The notes under the pieces: generated by a model
Told to the model about the DNA's origin: nothing
Databases searched by the model: none
What the model saw: the letters and a program-made list of their open reading frames with translations, nothing else
Shown: positions 8,173 through 17,354 of the stretch, one piece after another
Layout: the number at the start of each line of letters is the position of its first letter
Position numbering within the stretch: position 1 is the stretch's first letter
Assembly (NCBI GenBank): GCA_947496175.1
Contig: CANMBU010000001.1
Coordinates: 1,178,001 to 1,242,000 of the forward strand
Source of the DNA: an uncultured Roseovarius sp.
GTDB lineage: Bacteria; Pseudomonadota; Alphaproteobacteria; Rhodobacterales; Rhodobacteraceae
Direction: 5' to 3'
Length of the DNA: 64,000 nucleotides
Program-made: the position numbers and the translations under genes

Positions 8173-11113
8173 GAAGACGCTCCCCTTCTGGATCAACAAA
8201 GTGGGCCGAGACAATCTCGACATCCATTTCCACACCATGAACCGGGCTGACGGCGCGCACGATTTCACCCTTGCGCGCGTGTCCTTCCTTGATGAAGCCA
8301 AGCCCGATGTGATGACCCAGGTTTGGCGAATAGGCCACCGACGTCATCCAGCCCTGATCATGGTCCATGTCGGCCGGGTCGTGTTTGTTCAGGAAATGAG
8401 AACCAGCGATCAGTTTGCGAGTCCGGTCCACTGGGCGGAACCCCATAAGCTTGATCGCATCGTCGCGGTTCATCTCAGGGCGCTGCGACAGCACTTGGCC
8501 GATGCATTCCTTCTTCTGGCTGACCATCTTGCCCAGCCCGATATTCAGCGCCGTGGTCTGACCGTTCAGCTCATTCGCTGTGGCATGACCCTTTTCAATC
8601 CGCATCACGCCAAGCGCCTCGGTGCCATATGGCACGGCGTCAAACTCTGCACCTGCTTCATTCAATACGCCCATCATGGAATTGCCATAGCGTGCAGGCA
8701 CCGCGATCTCGTAGGCCAGTTCGCCTGAGAATGAGATGCGGAAAAGCCGCGCGGGCACGCCGCCGCAAACCGTAATGTTTCCGCAGGCCATAAAAGGAAA
8801 CGCCTCATTCGAGATGTCATGCTCTGCGTCAATCACCTTGCGTAGAAGGTTCCGCGAATTGGGCCCCGCAACCGCGAACTGCGCCCACCCATCCGTGGTC
8901 GAGATGAGATGCACGTCCATGTTTGGCCACAAACACTGCCGCGCAAACTCCAGACGGCGGAACACCAGCACGGCGTTGGCTGTCGTGGTGGTCATCACAT
9001 AGTGGTTCTCATCCATCCGCGCCGTCGTGCCATCATCATAGCAGATACCATCTTCGCGCAGCATCAACCCATAGCGGACCTTACCAACGGGCAAGGTTGA
9101 GAAGGTGTTGGAATAGACCTTGTCCAAAAACGCGCCCGCGTCCTTGCCTTGAATGTCGATCTTACCCAGCGTGGTCACATCACAAATACCCACCGATTGA
9201 CGGGTCATGCGCGCCTCACGGTCAACAGAGTCCCGCCAACCCTTTTCACCGTCCCGCGTGTACCATTCAGCCCGGAGCCAGTTGCCAACCGTCACAAAGC
9301 TCGCACCGTTTTCCTCGGCCCATTTATGCGATGGCGTTAGGCGATAGGGCCGGAAATCCTTGCCGCGCGCGCGGCCAGCCAATGCGCCGATAGGCACCGG
9401 TGTATAAGGCGGGCGGAAGATCGTTGTTCCAACTTCGGGGATCGTCTTGCCCGCTTCTTCGGCCAGAATTGCAAGACCGGCAATGTTGGACGTCTTGCCC
9501 TGATCCGTGGCCATACCCATGGTGGTGTAGCGTTTCAGCAATTCGACCGAGCGGAACCCTTCGGTATTGGCCAGCTTGATGTCTTTGACCGTCACATCGT
9601 TCTGAAGATCAACCCAGGCCCGTTTTTTGCTTTCACCCACATGCCAGAATGCAGCACAGTCGCGTGGCTCATCCTCGGCGTCGGGAATGTCAGACTTTTT
9701 GGCTTTGAAACCAATATCTTTTAGTTGCGCAGCCGCCTCTGCATGACCTTCTGCAAGCGCGCTTGCCAAAGTCATAGATCCATTGGCTGCGCCAGCGACC
9801 GTCATGCCGACGGGCAATTCGCCGCCAGGCACAAACGCACAAAGATCGTCGCGCCATGTCGGGCGACCACGTTGGTGACAGGTCAGATGCACGTTGGGGT
9901 TCCATCCACCCGACACGGCAAGCGCATCGACTGGAATAACCTTGCCGTTTGTCAGCGTGATGGATTTCAGACCTTTGCGGCCCACGGTGTCCATTACGGC
10001 CTCTCCGGCAATGTGTTTGACGCCGGGAAGGTTCAGTGTCGCAGGTTTGTCACGACTGTCGATCACAACCGGCACGTTCACACCTTTGGCCTGCAAATCC
10101 GCCGCCGTGCGCCATCCGTCATCGTTGTTGGTGAAGACCGCAACCTGCTGACCCGGCGTGACACCGTAGCGGTTGGCATATGTCCGAACCGCACCCGCCA
10201 GCATGGTGCCCGGACGGTCATTGTTGCCAAAGGCGATGGGACGCTCAGTGGCGCCTGCGGCCAGCACGGCGCGTTTAGAGAAGATGCGCCACAGGACCTG
10301 CCGTGGCTTGCCTCCGCTATCGGCCAGATGATCGGTACACCGTTCCAGCGCGCCATAGACGCCGTGATCATACGCGCCATAAACGGTGGTCCGCGTCATT
10401 AAGCGCACATTGGGCATGTTGCTCAGTTCGGCCACGGCCTGAGCCGCCCAATCCGCCCCGGACATTCCAGCGACTTCAAGCGTCTCGGCATTCAGCCTCC
10501 CGCCCGGTCGAAAATCTTCATCAGCGAGTATGATCCGTGCGCCAGATCGCGCTGCTGTCAAAGCCGCCATCAGACCGGACGGCCCTGCACCAATGACAAG
10601 AAGATCGCAGTGCAGGAACCCTTTGTCGTAGGCGTCGGGATCATTCTGCATCGAGAGTTTGCCAAGCCCGGCGGCTGCCCGGATCACAGGCTCATAGAGC
10701 TTCTCCCAAAATGCTTTGGGCCACATGAAAGTCTTGTAATAGAACCCTGCCGACAGGAATGGCGAGACGAGATCATTGACCGCCAGAAGATCATATTCCA
10801 GCGACCCGCGATGGTTTTGAGACGTTGCGGCAAGCCCGTCAAAAAGCTCCACCATCGTGGCGCGCGTGTTGGGTTCCTGATGTGCACCATCGCGCAGTTG
10901 TACCAAGGCGTTTGGTTCTTCGGACCCGGCGGTGAAGACACCCCGCGGCCGGTGGTACTTGAACGAGCGACCCACCAGAAGCTGACCATTGGCCAGCAAG
11001 GCCGAGGCCAGCGTGTCACCGGCAAAGCCGCGCATCCACTTGCCGTTGAACCGGAATTTGATCTGTTGGCTGCGGTCTATCAGTCCGCCATCAATGCGCC
11101 CCGCCTGACTCAT
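8165..11113 (-). CDS. soxA: Sarcosine oxidase, alpha subunit
   Basis: Largest subunit (982 residues) of the complex that oxidatively demethylates sarcosine to glycine, passing the one-carbon unit to tetrahydrofolate. The N-terminus has a ferredoxin-like fold region (IKFRFNGKWMRGFAGDTLAS). A dinucleotide-binding domain starts near residue 170 with DLLVIGAGPSGLMAA, and an amidotransferase-like middle follows. The C-terminal roughly 370 residues are a GcvT/T-protein-like folate domain. The length matches the family (about 960-1,000). The start overlaps the soxD stop by 4 bp (ATGA). Confidence 0.96.
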   Translation of the reverse strand: MSQAGRIDGGLIDRSQQIKFRFNGKWMRGFAGDTLASALLANGQLLVGRSFKYHRPRGVFTAGSEEPNALVQLRDGAHQEPNTRATMVELFDGLAATSQNHRGSLEYDLLAVNDLVSPFLSAGFYYKTFMWPKAFWEKLYEPVIRAAAGLGKLSMQNDPDAYDKGFLHCDLLVIGAGPSGLMAALTAARSGARIILADEDFRPGGRLNAETLEVAGMSGADWAAQAVAELSNMPNVRLMTRTTVYGAYDHGVYGALERCTDHLADSGGKPRQVLWRIFSKRAVLAAGATERPIAFGNNDRPGTMLAGAVRTYANRYGVTPGQQVAVFTNNDDGWRTAADLQAKGVNVPVVIDSRDKPATLNLPGVKHIAGEAVMDTVGRKGLKSITLTNGKVIPVDALAVSGGWNPNVHLTCHQRGRPTWRDDLCAFVPGGELPVGMTVAGAANGSMTLASALAEGHAEAAAQLKDIGFKAKKSDIPDAEDEPRDCAAFWHVGESKKRAWVDLQNDVTVKDIKLANTEGFRSVELLKRYTTMGMATDQGKTSNIAGLAILAEEAGKTIPEVGTTIFRPPYTPVPIGALAGRARGKDFRPYRLTPSHKWAEENGASFVTVGNWLRAEWYTRDGEKGWRDSVDREARMTRQSVGICDVTTLGKIDIQGKDAGAFLDKVYSNTFSTLPVGKVRYGLMLREDGICYDDGTTARMDENHYVMTTTTANAVLVFRRLEFARQCLWPNMDVHLISTTDGWAQFAVAGPNSRNLLRKVIDAEHDISNEAFPFMACGNITVCGGVPARLFRISFSGELAYEIAVPARYGNSMMGVLNEAGAEFDAVPYGTEALGVMRIEKGHATANELNGQTTALNIGLGKMVSQKKECIGQVLSQRPEMNRDDAIKLMGFRPVDRTRKLIAGSHFLNKHDPADMDHDQGWMTSVAYSPNLGHHIGLGFIKEGHARKGEIVRAVSPVHGVEMDVEIVSAHFVDPEGERLRG

Positions 11114-11397
11114 TTGTCTCGTCCTCGTGCACGGGCCACATCGCGGGCGATTTCCACATTGGTGATTTCATGCGTCAGGGTATTGCGCGTCACCACCAGC
11201 CACGAGCGATCGCCCTGTTCGTGATACCAAAGCTCTTTGTGCTCGCCAGCCGGGTTGTCGCGCAGATAGCCGTAGGCGTGGAATTGATCCATCGCGTCTT
11301 CATCTTGCCAGTCGGGGCGGTCGATCAGCGATGCATCGCCCAGATAGACAAATTCGGCGGCGTCACGCGGTCCGAGAAGAGGGTGGTTGATGATCAT
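11110..11397 (-). CDS. soxD: Sarcosine oxidase, delta subunit (zinc-ligand-poor variant)
   Basis: The 95-residue small subunit of sarcosine oxidase. I start at ATG 11395-11397 (MIINHPLLGPRDAAEF) because a strong AGGAGGGA lies 7 bp upstream; a longer in-frame start would overlap soxB. Conserved features are GPRDAAEF, YGYLRDNPAG, HKELWYH and TRNTLTHEI. In the Corynebacterium enzyme this subunit binds zinc through two N-terminal cysteines, a histidine and a third cysteine. Here the CPxCG start is replaced by HPLLG and the later HxxGC by HEQGD, and the protein has no cysteine at all, so the structural zinc is probably missing. Confidence 0.9.
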   Translation of the reverse strand: MIINHPLLGPRDAAEFVYLGDASLIDRPDWQDEDAMDQFHAYGYLRDNPAGEHKELWYHEQGDRSWLVVTRNTLTHEITNVEIARDVARARGRDK

Positions 11398-11410
11398 TGT
11401 CTGTCCCTCC

Positions 11411-12661
11411 TCAATGCAGGTTGGGCTGATTGCCCACGCCTTTTTCGTCAATGAGATTGCCGGTCATGAACCGGTCAAGACGCATTTGCGTGGCCACCGG
11501 ATGCGGTGTGTCACGAGCCAATAGGTGGGCATAACAGAACCCGCTTGCAGGTGTTGCCTTGAACCCGCCGTAGCACCAGCCGCCATTGAAGTAGAGCCCG
11601 TCAATATGGGTCTTGTCGATAAAGGGCGAGCCATCCATCGACATGTCCATGACCCCACCCCAGGACCGCAGCAAGCGGGCGCGGCCAATCATCGGCATGA
11701 TGGCCATGCCGCCTTCACAGACGTCTTCGACCACGGGCAGATTTCCGCGCTGGGCATAGGTGTTGTACCCATCAATGTCGCCGCCAAAGACAAGGCCGCC
11801 CTTGTCCGATTGGCTGACATAGAAATGCCCTGCACCGAAGGTAATGACGCCGGGCAGGGTTGGTTTGAGACCTTCCGAAACGAAGGCCTGAAGCACATGG
11901 CTCTCAATCGGCAACCGCATGCCTGCCATAGCCGCGACGCGCCCCGAAGATCCGGCCACACACATCGCCACTTTCTTGGCGCGGATCGCTCCGCGTGAAG
12001 TTTGCACACCCACGCAACGCCCGTTCTCAATGTCGATACCTGTGACTTCGCAGTTCTGAATGATGTCCACACCACGGCTGTCCGCGCCCCGGGCATAGCC
12101 CCACGCCACCGCATCATGCCGGGCCGTGCCACCGCGCCGTTGGAACAGACCGCCTTTGATCGGAAACCGCGCATTATCATAGTCCAGAAACGGAAGCTCT
12201 TCGCGCAGTTGCGCGGCATCTACCAATTCCGCATCAGCACCCGCAAGGAACATCGCATTGCCCCGCCGCACGAACGCATCACGCTGACCATCGGTATGGA
12301 TGAGGTTCAGGATCGACCGTTGCGAGACCATCGAGTTGTAGTTTGTGTCCTGTTCCAGGTTCTCCCAGAGCTTCATGCTGAGCTCATAGAACGGCTCGTT
12401 CCCGGGCAGGAGGTAGTTGGACCGGATAATCGTGGTGTTCCGCCCGATATTGCCTGATCCAAGCCAGCCCTTTTCGAGCACGGCCACATTCGTCATGCCG
12501 AATTCTTTCGACAGGTAGTAAGCCGTAGACAGCCCGTGCCCACCGCCGCCAATGATGATGATGTCATATTCCGGCTTTGGCTCTGGCTCACGCCAGGCGC
12601 GTGTCCAGCCCTTGTTTCCGGTTAGTCCCTGCCAAAGAACTTTGAACCCACTGTAGCGCAT
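11411..12661 (-). CDS. soxB: Sarcosine oxidase, beta subunit
   Basis: FAD/FMN subunit (416 residues) that carries the amine-oxidising site. It starts with the typical LWQGLTGNKGWTRAWR leader, then the FAD motif DIIIIGGGGHGLSTAYYL near residue 33. GGTARHDAVAWGYARGAD near residue 177 contains the histidine expected to hold FMN covalently. C-terminal FNGGWCYGGFKATPASG is diagnostic for heterotetrameric sarcosine oxidase. It is the first gene of soxB-D-A-G and is divergent from a GlxA-type regulator 84 bp away; promoters for both probably lie in that gap. Confidence 0.96.
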   Translation of the reverse strand: MRYSGFKVLWQGLTGNKGWTRAWREPEPKPEYDIIIIGGGGHGLSTAYYLSKEFGMTNVAVLEKGWLGSGNIGRNTTIIRSNYLLPGNEPFYELSMKLWENLEQDTNYNSMVSQRSILNLIHTDGQRDAFVRRGNAMFLAGADAELVDAAQLREELPFLDYDNARFPIKGGLFQRRGGTARHDAVAWGYARGADSRGVDIIQNCEVTGIDIENGRCVGVQTSRGAIRAKKVAMCVAGSSGRVAAMAGMRLPIESHVLQAFVSEGLKPTLPGVITFGAGHFYVSQSDKGGLVFGGDIDGYNTYAQRGNLPVVEDVCEGGMAIMPMIGRARLLRSWGGVMDMSMDGSPFIDKTHIDGLYFNGGWCYGGFKATPASGFCYAHLLARDTPHPVATQMRLDRFMTGNLIDEKGVGNQPNLH

Positions 12662-12745
12662 GCGGCGAATCCCAGCTTTGTTTGAACCAGATTGGCGCAG
12701 ACCGGAATCCTCGACTTTTCTGAAAAAGACGGATATGTGACTTTA

Positions 12746-13705
12746 ATGGACATAATTGGTTCAGAATCGGAAAGCACGCGGTACATTGGCATCCTGCCCA
12801 TACCCGGCTTTGCAATGATGTCTTTTGCAGCGCTTACGGAACCTATGCGCGCGGCCAACTTGTTGGCCCGACAGGACCTCTACCATATGGTCACGTTTTC
12901 AACGGATAAGAAACCCATTCCAAGCTCTGGCACCGGTGTGGTGATGCCCGAAGCGCGCTTGGGGGAAGAGATAAAACTTGACTACCTTTTTGTTGTCGCC
13001 GGAGGCGATCCAACGCTCTACGACAACCGACCGGTGATGCGCTGGCTCTCTCGTTTGGCGCGGGAAGGGACGTTTCTGGGCGGTGTGTCGGGTGGGCCAA
13101 TCATCCTGGCCCGTGCCGGTTTGATGGCGGGGCGTCGCATGACGGTACACTGGGAACATGCCGGCGCACTGGCGGAAATTTCACCTCATCTTTTGCTAGA
13201 GCGCTCACTCTATGTGATTGACCGCGACCGCGTGACCTGTGCCGGGGGCACCGCGCCAATGGACCTGATGCACGCGCTGATCGCGCAGCACCACGGTGTG
13301 CCATTCGCAAGGATCGTCAGTGACTGGTTCATGCACACCGAAATTCGCCCCTCTGCCGGGCCGCAGCGGGCGGGGCTTGTCGAACGTGTAGGCACAACAA
13401 TCCCTGCTATTCTTGACGCGGTTGAAGCGATGGAAGCGCATGTGGCAGAGCCTGTATCCCTCGCGGCACTGGCCGGCACCGCCGGATTGTCGCCGCGCCA
13501 GCTTAACAGGCTTTTTCAATCCAAGCTTGGCCGCTCAACCATGCGCTATTATCGGGAACTGAGGTTGGAAAAAGCCCAAAGCCTGCTACGAAACTCACCA
13601 TTGAGCCTGACTGAGATTGCACTGGCCACGGGCTTTGCCAGTTCGGCTCATTTCTCACGCGTGTTCTCCGAACAATTCGGGCAGCCACCCTCTAGCTACA
13701 GATGA
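12746..13705 (+). CDS. GlxA-type AraC-family regulator divergent from soxB
   Basis: Probable regulator of methylamine or betaine catabolism (inference from position). I prefer the ATG at 12746 (MDIIGSESES, 319 residues) over an in-frame start at 12692, which would leave only 30 bp to the divergent soxB start. An N-terminal PfpI-like domain spans about residues 13-190; its elbow GGVSGGPIIL has Ser and no Cys, so it is probably a ligand sensor. The C-terminal AraC domain includes VSLAALAGTAGLSPRQLNRLF and TEIALATGFASSAHFSRVF. The family resembles GbdR/CdhR-like regulators, which control choline, betaine and sarcosine genes in other proteobacteria. Confidence 0.88.
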   Translation: MDIIGSESESTRYIGILPIPGFAMMSFAALTEPMRAANLLARQDLYHMVTFSTDKKPIPSSGTGVVMPEARLGEEIKLDYLFVVAGGDPTLYDNRPVMRWLSRLAREGTFLGGVSGGPIILARAGLMAGRRMTVHWEHAGALAEISPHLLLERSLYVIDRDRVTCAGGTAPMDLMHALIAQHHGVPFARIVSDWFMHTEIRPSAGPQRAGLVERVGTTIPAILDAVEAMEAHVAEPVSLAALAGTAGLSPRQLNRLFQSKLGRSTMRYYRELRLEKAQSLLRNSPLSLTEIALATGFASSAHFSRVFSEQFGQPPSSYR

Positions 13706-13799
13706 CCGCGTTCGCGTCAGGCCGTGTTGATTTACGCCAGGCATCTTGCCAAGCACAGCGGATACTTTAGGCTGCGCTTTAACCATTTCGGAGGCCCAA

Positions 13800-14519
13800 A
13801 TGCACATCCTTGTCCTGCAACATGAACGTGTCGAACACCCCGGCATTTTCCGTGATTTCCTGAAAGAAGACGGGCACACGTGGGATGCCGTAGAGCTTGA
13901 TGAAGGAGAGCCTCTGCCATCTATTGATGGCTATGACGCGCTTTGGGTCATGGGCGGCCCTATGGACACATGGCAAGAAGACGCGCACCCGTGGTTGAAA
14001 GAAGAAAAAGCTTTCATTCGGGACGCGGTAGAAGAGCGTGGCTTACCCTATCTGGGCCTGTGCCTCGGTCATCAGCTTCTGGCCGAAGCTCTGGGTGGCA
14101 AGGTAGAGCCAGCCAAGACCCCGGAAATCGGCGTGCTGGAGGTTCAGCTCACCGAGGCCGGAGCCAGCGGTGTTTTCTTCGACGGTGTTCCTGAAGTCTT
14201 TGAATGCCTGCAATGGCACTCAGCCGAAGTCACTGCGATCCCCGCAGGCACACAGGTTCTGGCCACATCTCCGGCCTGCGCAGTACAGGCCATGAAATGG
14301 GGGACGCGCGCCTTTTCCACGCAATTTCATGTCGAGATCGAATCTGATACGGTCCACAACTGGAACAATATTCCCGAATATGCCGGTGCGCTCGATAAGG
14401 CTATTGGCAAGGGCAAGGTGAAAGAGCTTGAAGCGGCCTGTGCTAAACGCATGGAGACGTTCAATTCCATGGCTGAGCGGCTTTACATCAACTGGCTGCA
14501 AGCCACAGCGCGGACGTGA
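13800..14519 (+). CDS. Class I glutamine amidotransferase-like protein
   Basis: The 239-residue protein, started at ATG 13800 behind GGAG about 8 bp upstream (an earlier in-frame start lacks a binding site). It has the GATase-1 catalytic residues: Cys88 in YLGLCLGHQLLAEALGG, His177 and Glu179 in STQFHVEIE. The usual QFHPE reads QFHVE. It is a stand-alone GuaA-like amidase domain; the partner or substrate is unknown. Such proteins can hydrolyse gamma-glutamyl conjugates (family knowledge, not shown here). It is convergent with the GMC oxidoreductase gene, the two stops abutting, and lies next to the sox regulator. Confidence 0.85.
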   Translation: MHILVLQHERVEHPGIFRDFLKEDGHTWDAVELDEGEPLPSIDGYDALWVMGGPMDTWQEDAHPWLKEEKAFIRDAVEERGLPYLGLCLGHQLLAEALGGKVEPAKTPEIGVLEVQLTEAGASGVFFDGVPEVFECLQWHSAEVTAIPAGTQVLATSPACAVQAMKWGTRAFSTQFHVEIESDTVHNWNNIPEYAGALDKAIGKGKVKELEAACAKRMETFNSMAERLYINWLQATART

Positions 14520-16166
14520 TCAGCCACTTTCAAAAGAAAAGCTAGCTTTGACCGGCTTCAACTGCGGCGTCCCCGAAATGTAGTCCGCAGCGCGCGCAGC
14601 AATCATCTGTGTGGGTGCGTTGAGGTTGGCACTGATCACCTTGGGCATAACCGAGGCATCAACAACCCGTAGTCCTTCTAGCCCATGCACGCGGAACCGG
14701 TCATCCACAACTGCATCCGCACCATGGCCCATACGACACGTACCGCATGGGTGGAAATCGGTGGTCACGTTTGCCCGTACCCAATCGGCAATCTCCGCAT
14801 TACCTTTGACATCCGGCCCGGGATCAATTTCTGCGCCCCTGAATCCATCGAAGGCACGTTGCGAAAAGAGTTCCCGTGCCTTGTGCACGCCCTCAACCAG
14901 CTCGCGCACGTCATGCGCGTCCGAGAGATAGTTGAAGTGTAGGATAGGATGCACATTCGGGTCTGGCGAAACCAATCGAAGCTGGCCCACACTACGTGGT
15001 CTGAGTTGATCGACGTGACAGGCAAAAGCCTGCATCAAAGTGATCTTGTCGCCGGTGTATTCAAAGCCCACAGGGCCGAAGTGATATTGCAAATTGGGAT
15101 AGAGAACGTCTCTATTCCCGCGGATCAAACCGCCTGCCTCCCAAATGTTCGAGGCAGCAACCCCGTCGCGTGCAAACACCCATCGGACCCCAGCGCGGAG
15201 TTTGTTCCAGGACCGGTCCACGCGGTGGATTGGATAAGATTTCAGACACCCAAACTGCAGGATAACACTTGCGTGGTCTTGCAGGTTGCGACCGACACCG
15301 GGCAAGTCATGCGCGACTTCAAGGTCGATCTCTTGAAGGTGGTCTGCAGGTCCGATACCCGACAGCATCAAGAGCTGAGGCGAGTTAATCGCGCCGCCCG
15401 ACAAGATAATCTCGCGCGCGGCTATGGCCGTGAACGTCTTATCCCCCTGAGAAACCTCCACACCGGTTGCGCGATTGCCGCTGACCCGAATGCGCTGCAC
15501 CATCGCACGTGTCAGGAGCGTGACGTTTCCTCTCTGCAATGCCGGGCGAAGATGCGCCACCGCCGCAGAGCACCGCCGCCCGTTCCGTTTGGTTGCGTCC
15601 AGGCGCGCAACGCCCTCCGGATTGTAGCCATTCAGATCATCAGACTGCCCTTGGCCAGCTTGAACACCGGCCTCAATAAAGGCGTCGTAAAGCGGATTTT
15701 CGTAGCTGCCCGGCATTGTTCCCAAAGGCCCGCTATCCCCACGAAAGGTGTCACCGCCACCGGCATAAGTTTCGCCTGCACGAAAATAGGGAAGACAGTT
15801 TTCGTAGCGCCAGTCTGATAGTCCAAACTCATCTGCCCATGCCTCATAGTCCAGAGGATGACCGCGCATATAAACCATGGAATTGATCGAAGAGGATCCG
15901 CCAACAACCTTGCCGCGCGGCATGAAAATCTCACGATCAAAGCATGAAAGCTCTGGCGATGTATTGTAATTCCAGTTCAGCTTCGGATCACGCCAGGCCT
16001 TGTAAACACCGGCTGGCATGTGGATCATAAGATCCCGGTCCATAGGGCCTGCTTCAAGGATCAGGATGGTTTTGGACCTGTCGACACCAAGCTTGTTGGC
16101 CAATGTGCATCCGGCAGACCCGGCACCGATGATGATGTAATCATACTCAGATGCGATCTGACTCAT
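14520..16166 (-). CDS. GMC-family flavoprotein, choline-dehydrogenase-like
   Basis: FAD-dependent alcohol dehydrogenase of the glucose-methanol-choline family, 548 residues. It shows YDYIIIGAGSAGCTLANKL (residues 9-27), PRGKVVGGSSSINSMVYMRG (near 83-102), and LSGGAINSPQLLMLSGIG, the second GMC signature. Catalytic His in DFHPCGTCRMG and Asn in SANLNAPTQMIA complete the site. Choline is a likely substrate and would link to betaine and sarcosine breakdown in the neighbouring sox genes, but betB and betC are absent, so another alcohol is possible. The ATG overlaps the zapE stop (ATGA), so the two are translated together. Confidence 0.9.
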   Translation of the reverse strand: MSQIASEYDYIIIGAGSAGCTLANKLGVDRSKTILILEAGPMDRDLMIHMPAGVYKAWRDPKLNWNYNTSPELSCFDREIFMPRGKVVGGSSSINSMVYMRGHPLDYEAWADEFGLSDWRYENCLPYFRAGETYAGGGDTFRGDSGPLGTMPGSYENPLYDAFIEAGVQAGQGQSDDLNGYNPEGVARLDATKRNGRRCSAAVAHLRPALQRGNVTLLTRAMVQRIRVSGNRATGVEVSQGDKTFTAIAAREIILSGGAINSPQLLMLSGIGPADHLQEIDLEVAHDLPGVGRNLQDHASVILQFGCLKSYPIHRVDRSWNKLRAGVRWVFARDGVAASNIWEAGGLIRGNRDVLYPNLQYHFGPVGFEYTGDKITLMQAFACHVDQLRPRSVGQLRLVSPDPNVHPILHFNYLSDAHDVRELVEGVHKARELFSQRAFDGFRGAEIDPGPDVKGNAEIADWVRANVTTDFHPCGTCRMGHGADAVVDDRFRVHGLEGLRVVDASVMPKVISANLNAPTQMIAARAADYISGTPQLKPVKASFSFESG

Positions 16167-17224
16167 GCGTCGTCGCCCCAGCCATCGGATTGCATCTCTC
16201 TCAAGCGGCTTGCCGTGCGCTCAAACTCAAATGTACCTTCACCTTCGATATAGAGAAACTCAGGCGTGGCCGCCGCGGAACACACGATGCGCACCTTGGC
16301 CTCATAAAGCGCGTCGATCAATGTCACGAAACGCTTGGCTTCATTGTAATTCGAGCGCCCCAAAAGTGGCACGTCCTCAAGCACCAAGACCCGCGCCGCC
16401 TGCGCCAGTGCCAGATAATCCGCGGCGCCCAAGGGGCGCCCGCACAGGTCATAGAACGAAGCGCGCGCCACACCGTTGTGAAAGGCGGGGATTTCGACTT
16501 CTCGTTTGTTTACGACGAGTGTCAAAGGCGCACCCTTGCCGCCTGTGAGGTCATCCCAAACAGATTGAATGGCCGCCCGCGCCTCGGGGTTGATTGGCGT
16601 GAAGTAACTGGGTGTCCCGGCCAGCCGCCCCTGTCGGTAATCCGTTGGGCTGACCATTTCATGCACGATCATGTGCTCTTTCAACAGATCAATGAACGGC
16701 AGGAAGAGCTGGCGATTCAACCCATCTTTGTACAAGTCGTCGGGCACCCGGTTCGAGGTTGTCACAACCGCAACGCCAGCTTCAAAAAGAGCCTCAAAAA
16801 GACGTCCCACGATCATGGCATCGGTAATGTCGGTGATCTGCATCTCGTCAAAGGCGAGACAGCGCAGGTTGTCCGAAACTGATTTGGCCACCGGCAAAAG
16901 CGCGTCCTCAGCCCCATCTTCACGCGCCTTGTGAAGTCCCGCGTGGATTTCCTGCATGAAGGCGTGAAAATGCACACGTCGGTTCGGCACGGCTAGCGTC
17001 TCAACGAACATGTCCATCAACATGGATTTGCCACGACCGACGCCACCCCAAAGGTAGAGCCCCATGGGTGCCTCAGCCTTTTTTCGGAAAAGTCCTTTCT
17101 TGACCGGCTTTGCAAGCTCCTCCCGGATACGCTCAAATTGCGGTATCACCGCCTCTTGCGCGTCATCGCGGGTCAGAACCCCCTCAGAGACAAGCCGTTC
17201 ATATCGCTCGATCAGCGTTTCCAT
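16163..17224 (-). CDS. zapE: Cell division ATPase ZapE (AFG1 family)
   Basis: A 353-residue AAA-type ATPase related to yeast AFG1/Lace1 and E. coli ZapE, which modulates FtsZ ring constriction. I use ATG 17222-17224 (METLIERYERLV), matching the usual length; an upstream extension adds an odd hydrophobic stretch. Walker A is GGVGRGKSMLMD, Walker B is CLAFDEMQITD, and a sensor-like VVTTSNRVPDDLYKDGL follows. The downstream GMC oxidoreductase overlaps it by 4 bp. In many alphaproteobacteria zapE sits beside mdh; here mdh is about 45 kb away. Confidence 0.93.
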   Translation of the reverse strand: METLIERYERLVSEGVLTRDDAQEAVIPQFERIREELAKPVKKGLFRKKAEAPMGLYLWGGVGRGKSMLMDMFVETLAVPNRRVHFHAFMQEIHAGLHKAREDGAEDALLPVAKSVSDNLRCLAFDEMQITDITDAMIVGRLFEALFEAGVAVVTTSNRVPDDLYKDGLNRQLFLPFIDLLKEHMIVHEMVSPTDYRQGRLAGTPSYFTPINPEARAAIQSVWDDLTGGKGAPLTLVVNKREVEIPAFHNGVARASFYDLCGRPLGAADYLALAQAARVLVLEDVPLLGRSNYNEAKRFVTLIDALYEAKVRIVCSAAATPEFLYIEGEGTFEFERTASRLREMQSDGWGDDA

Positions 17225-17354
17225 AAAAGTTGGATAACGAAGCCAATCGACAGAGAAAAGGAGGAACAGGATCAGCAATCGGAATTGTACCCGGCACAAA
17301 AGCTGAATTGACGGGCGTTCCCGCTCCATTCAGACTGCATGTCCGGAGGCCTTG

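Noticed and set aside
14949..15818. A 289-residue frame on the plus strand
   Set aside because: Antisense to the GMC flavoprotein gene, which has complete motifs.
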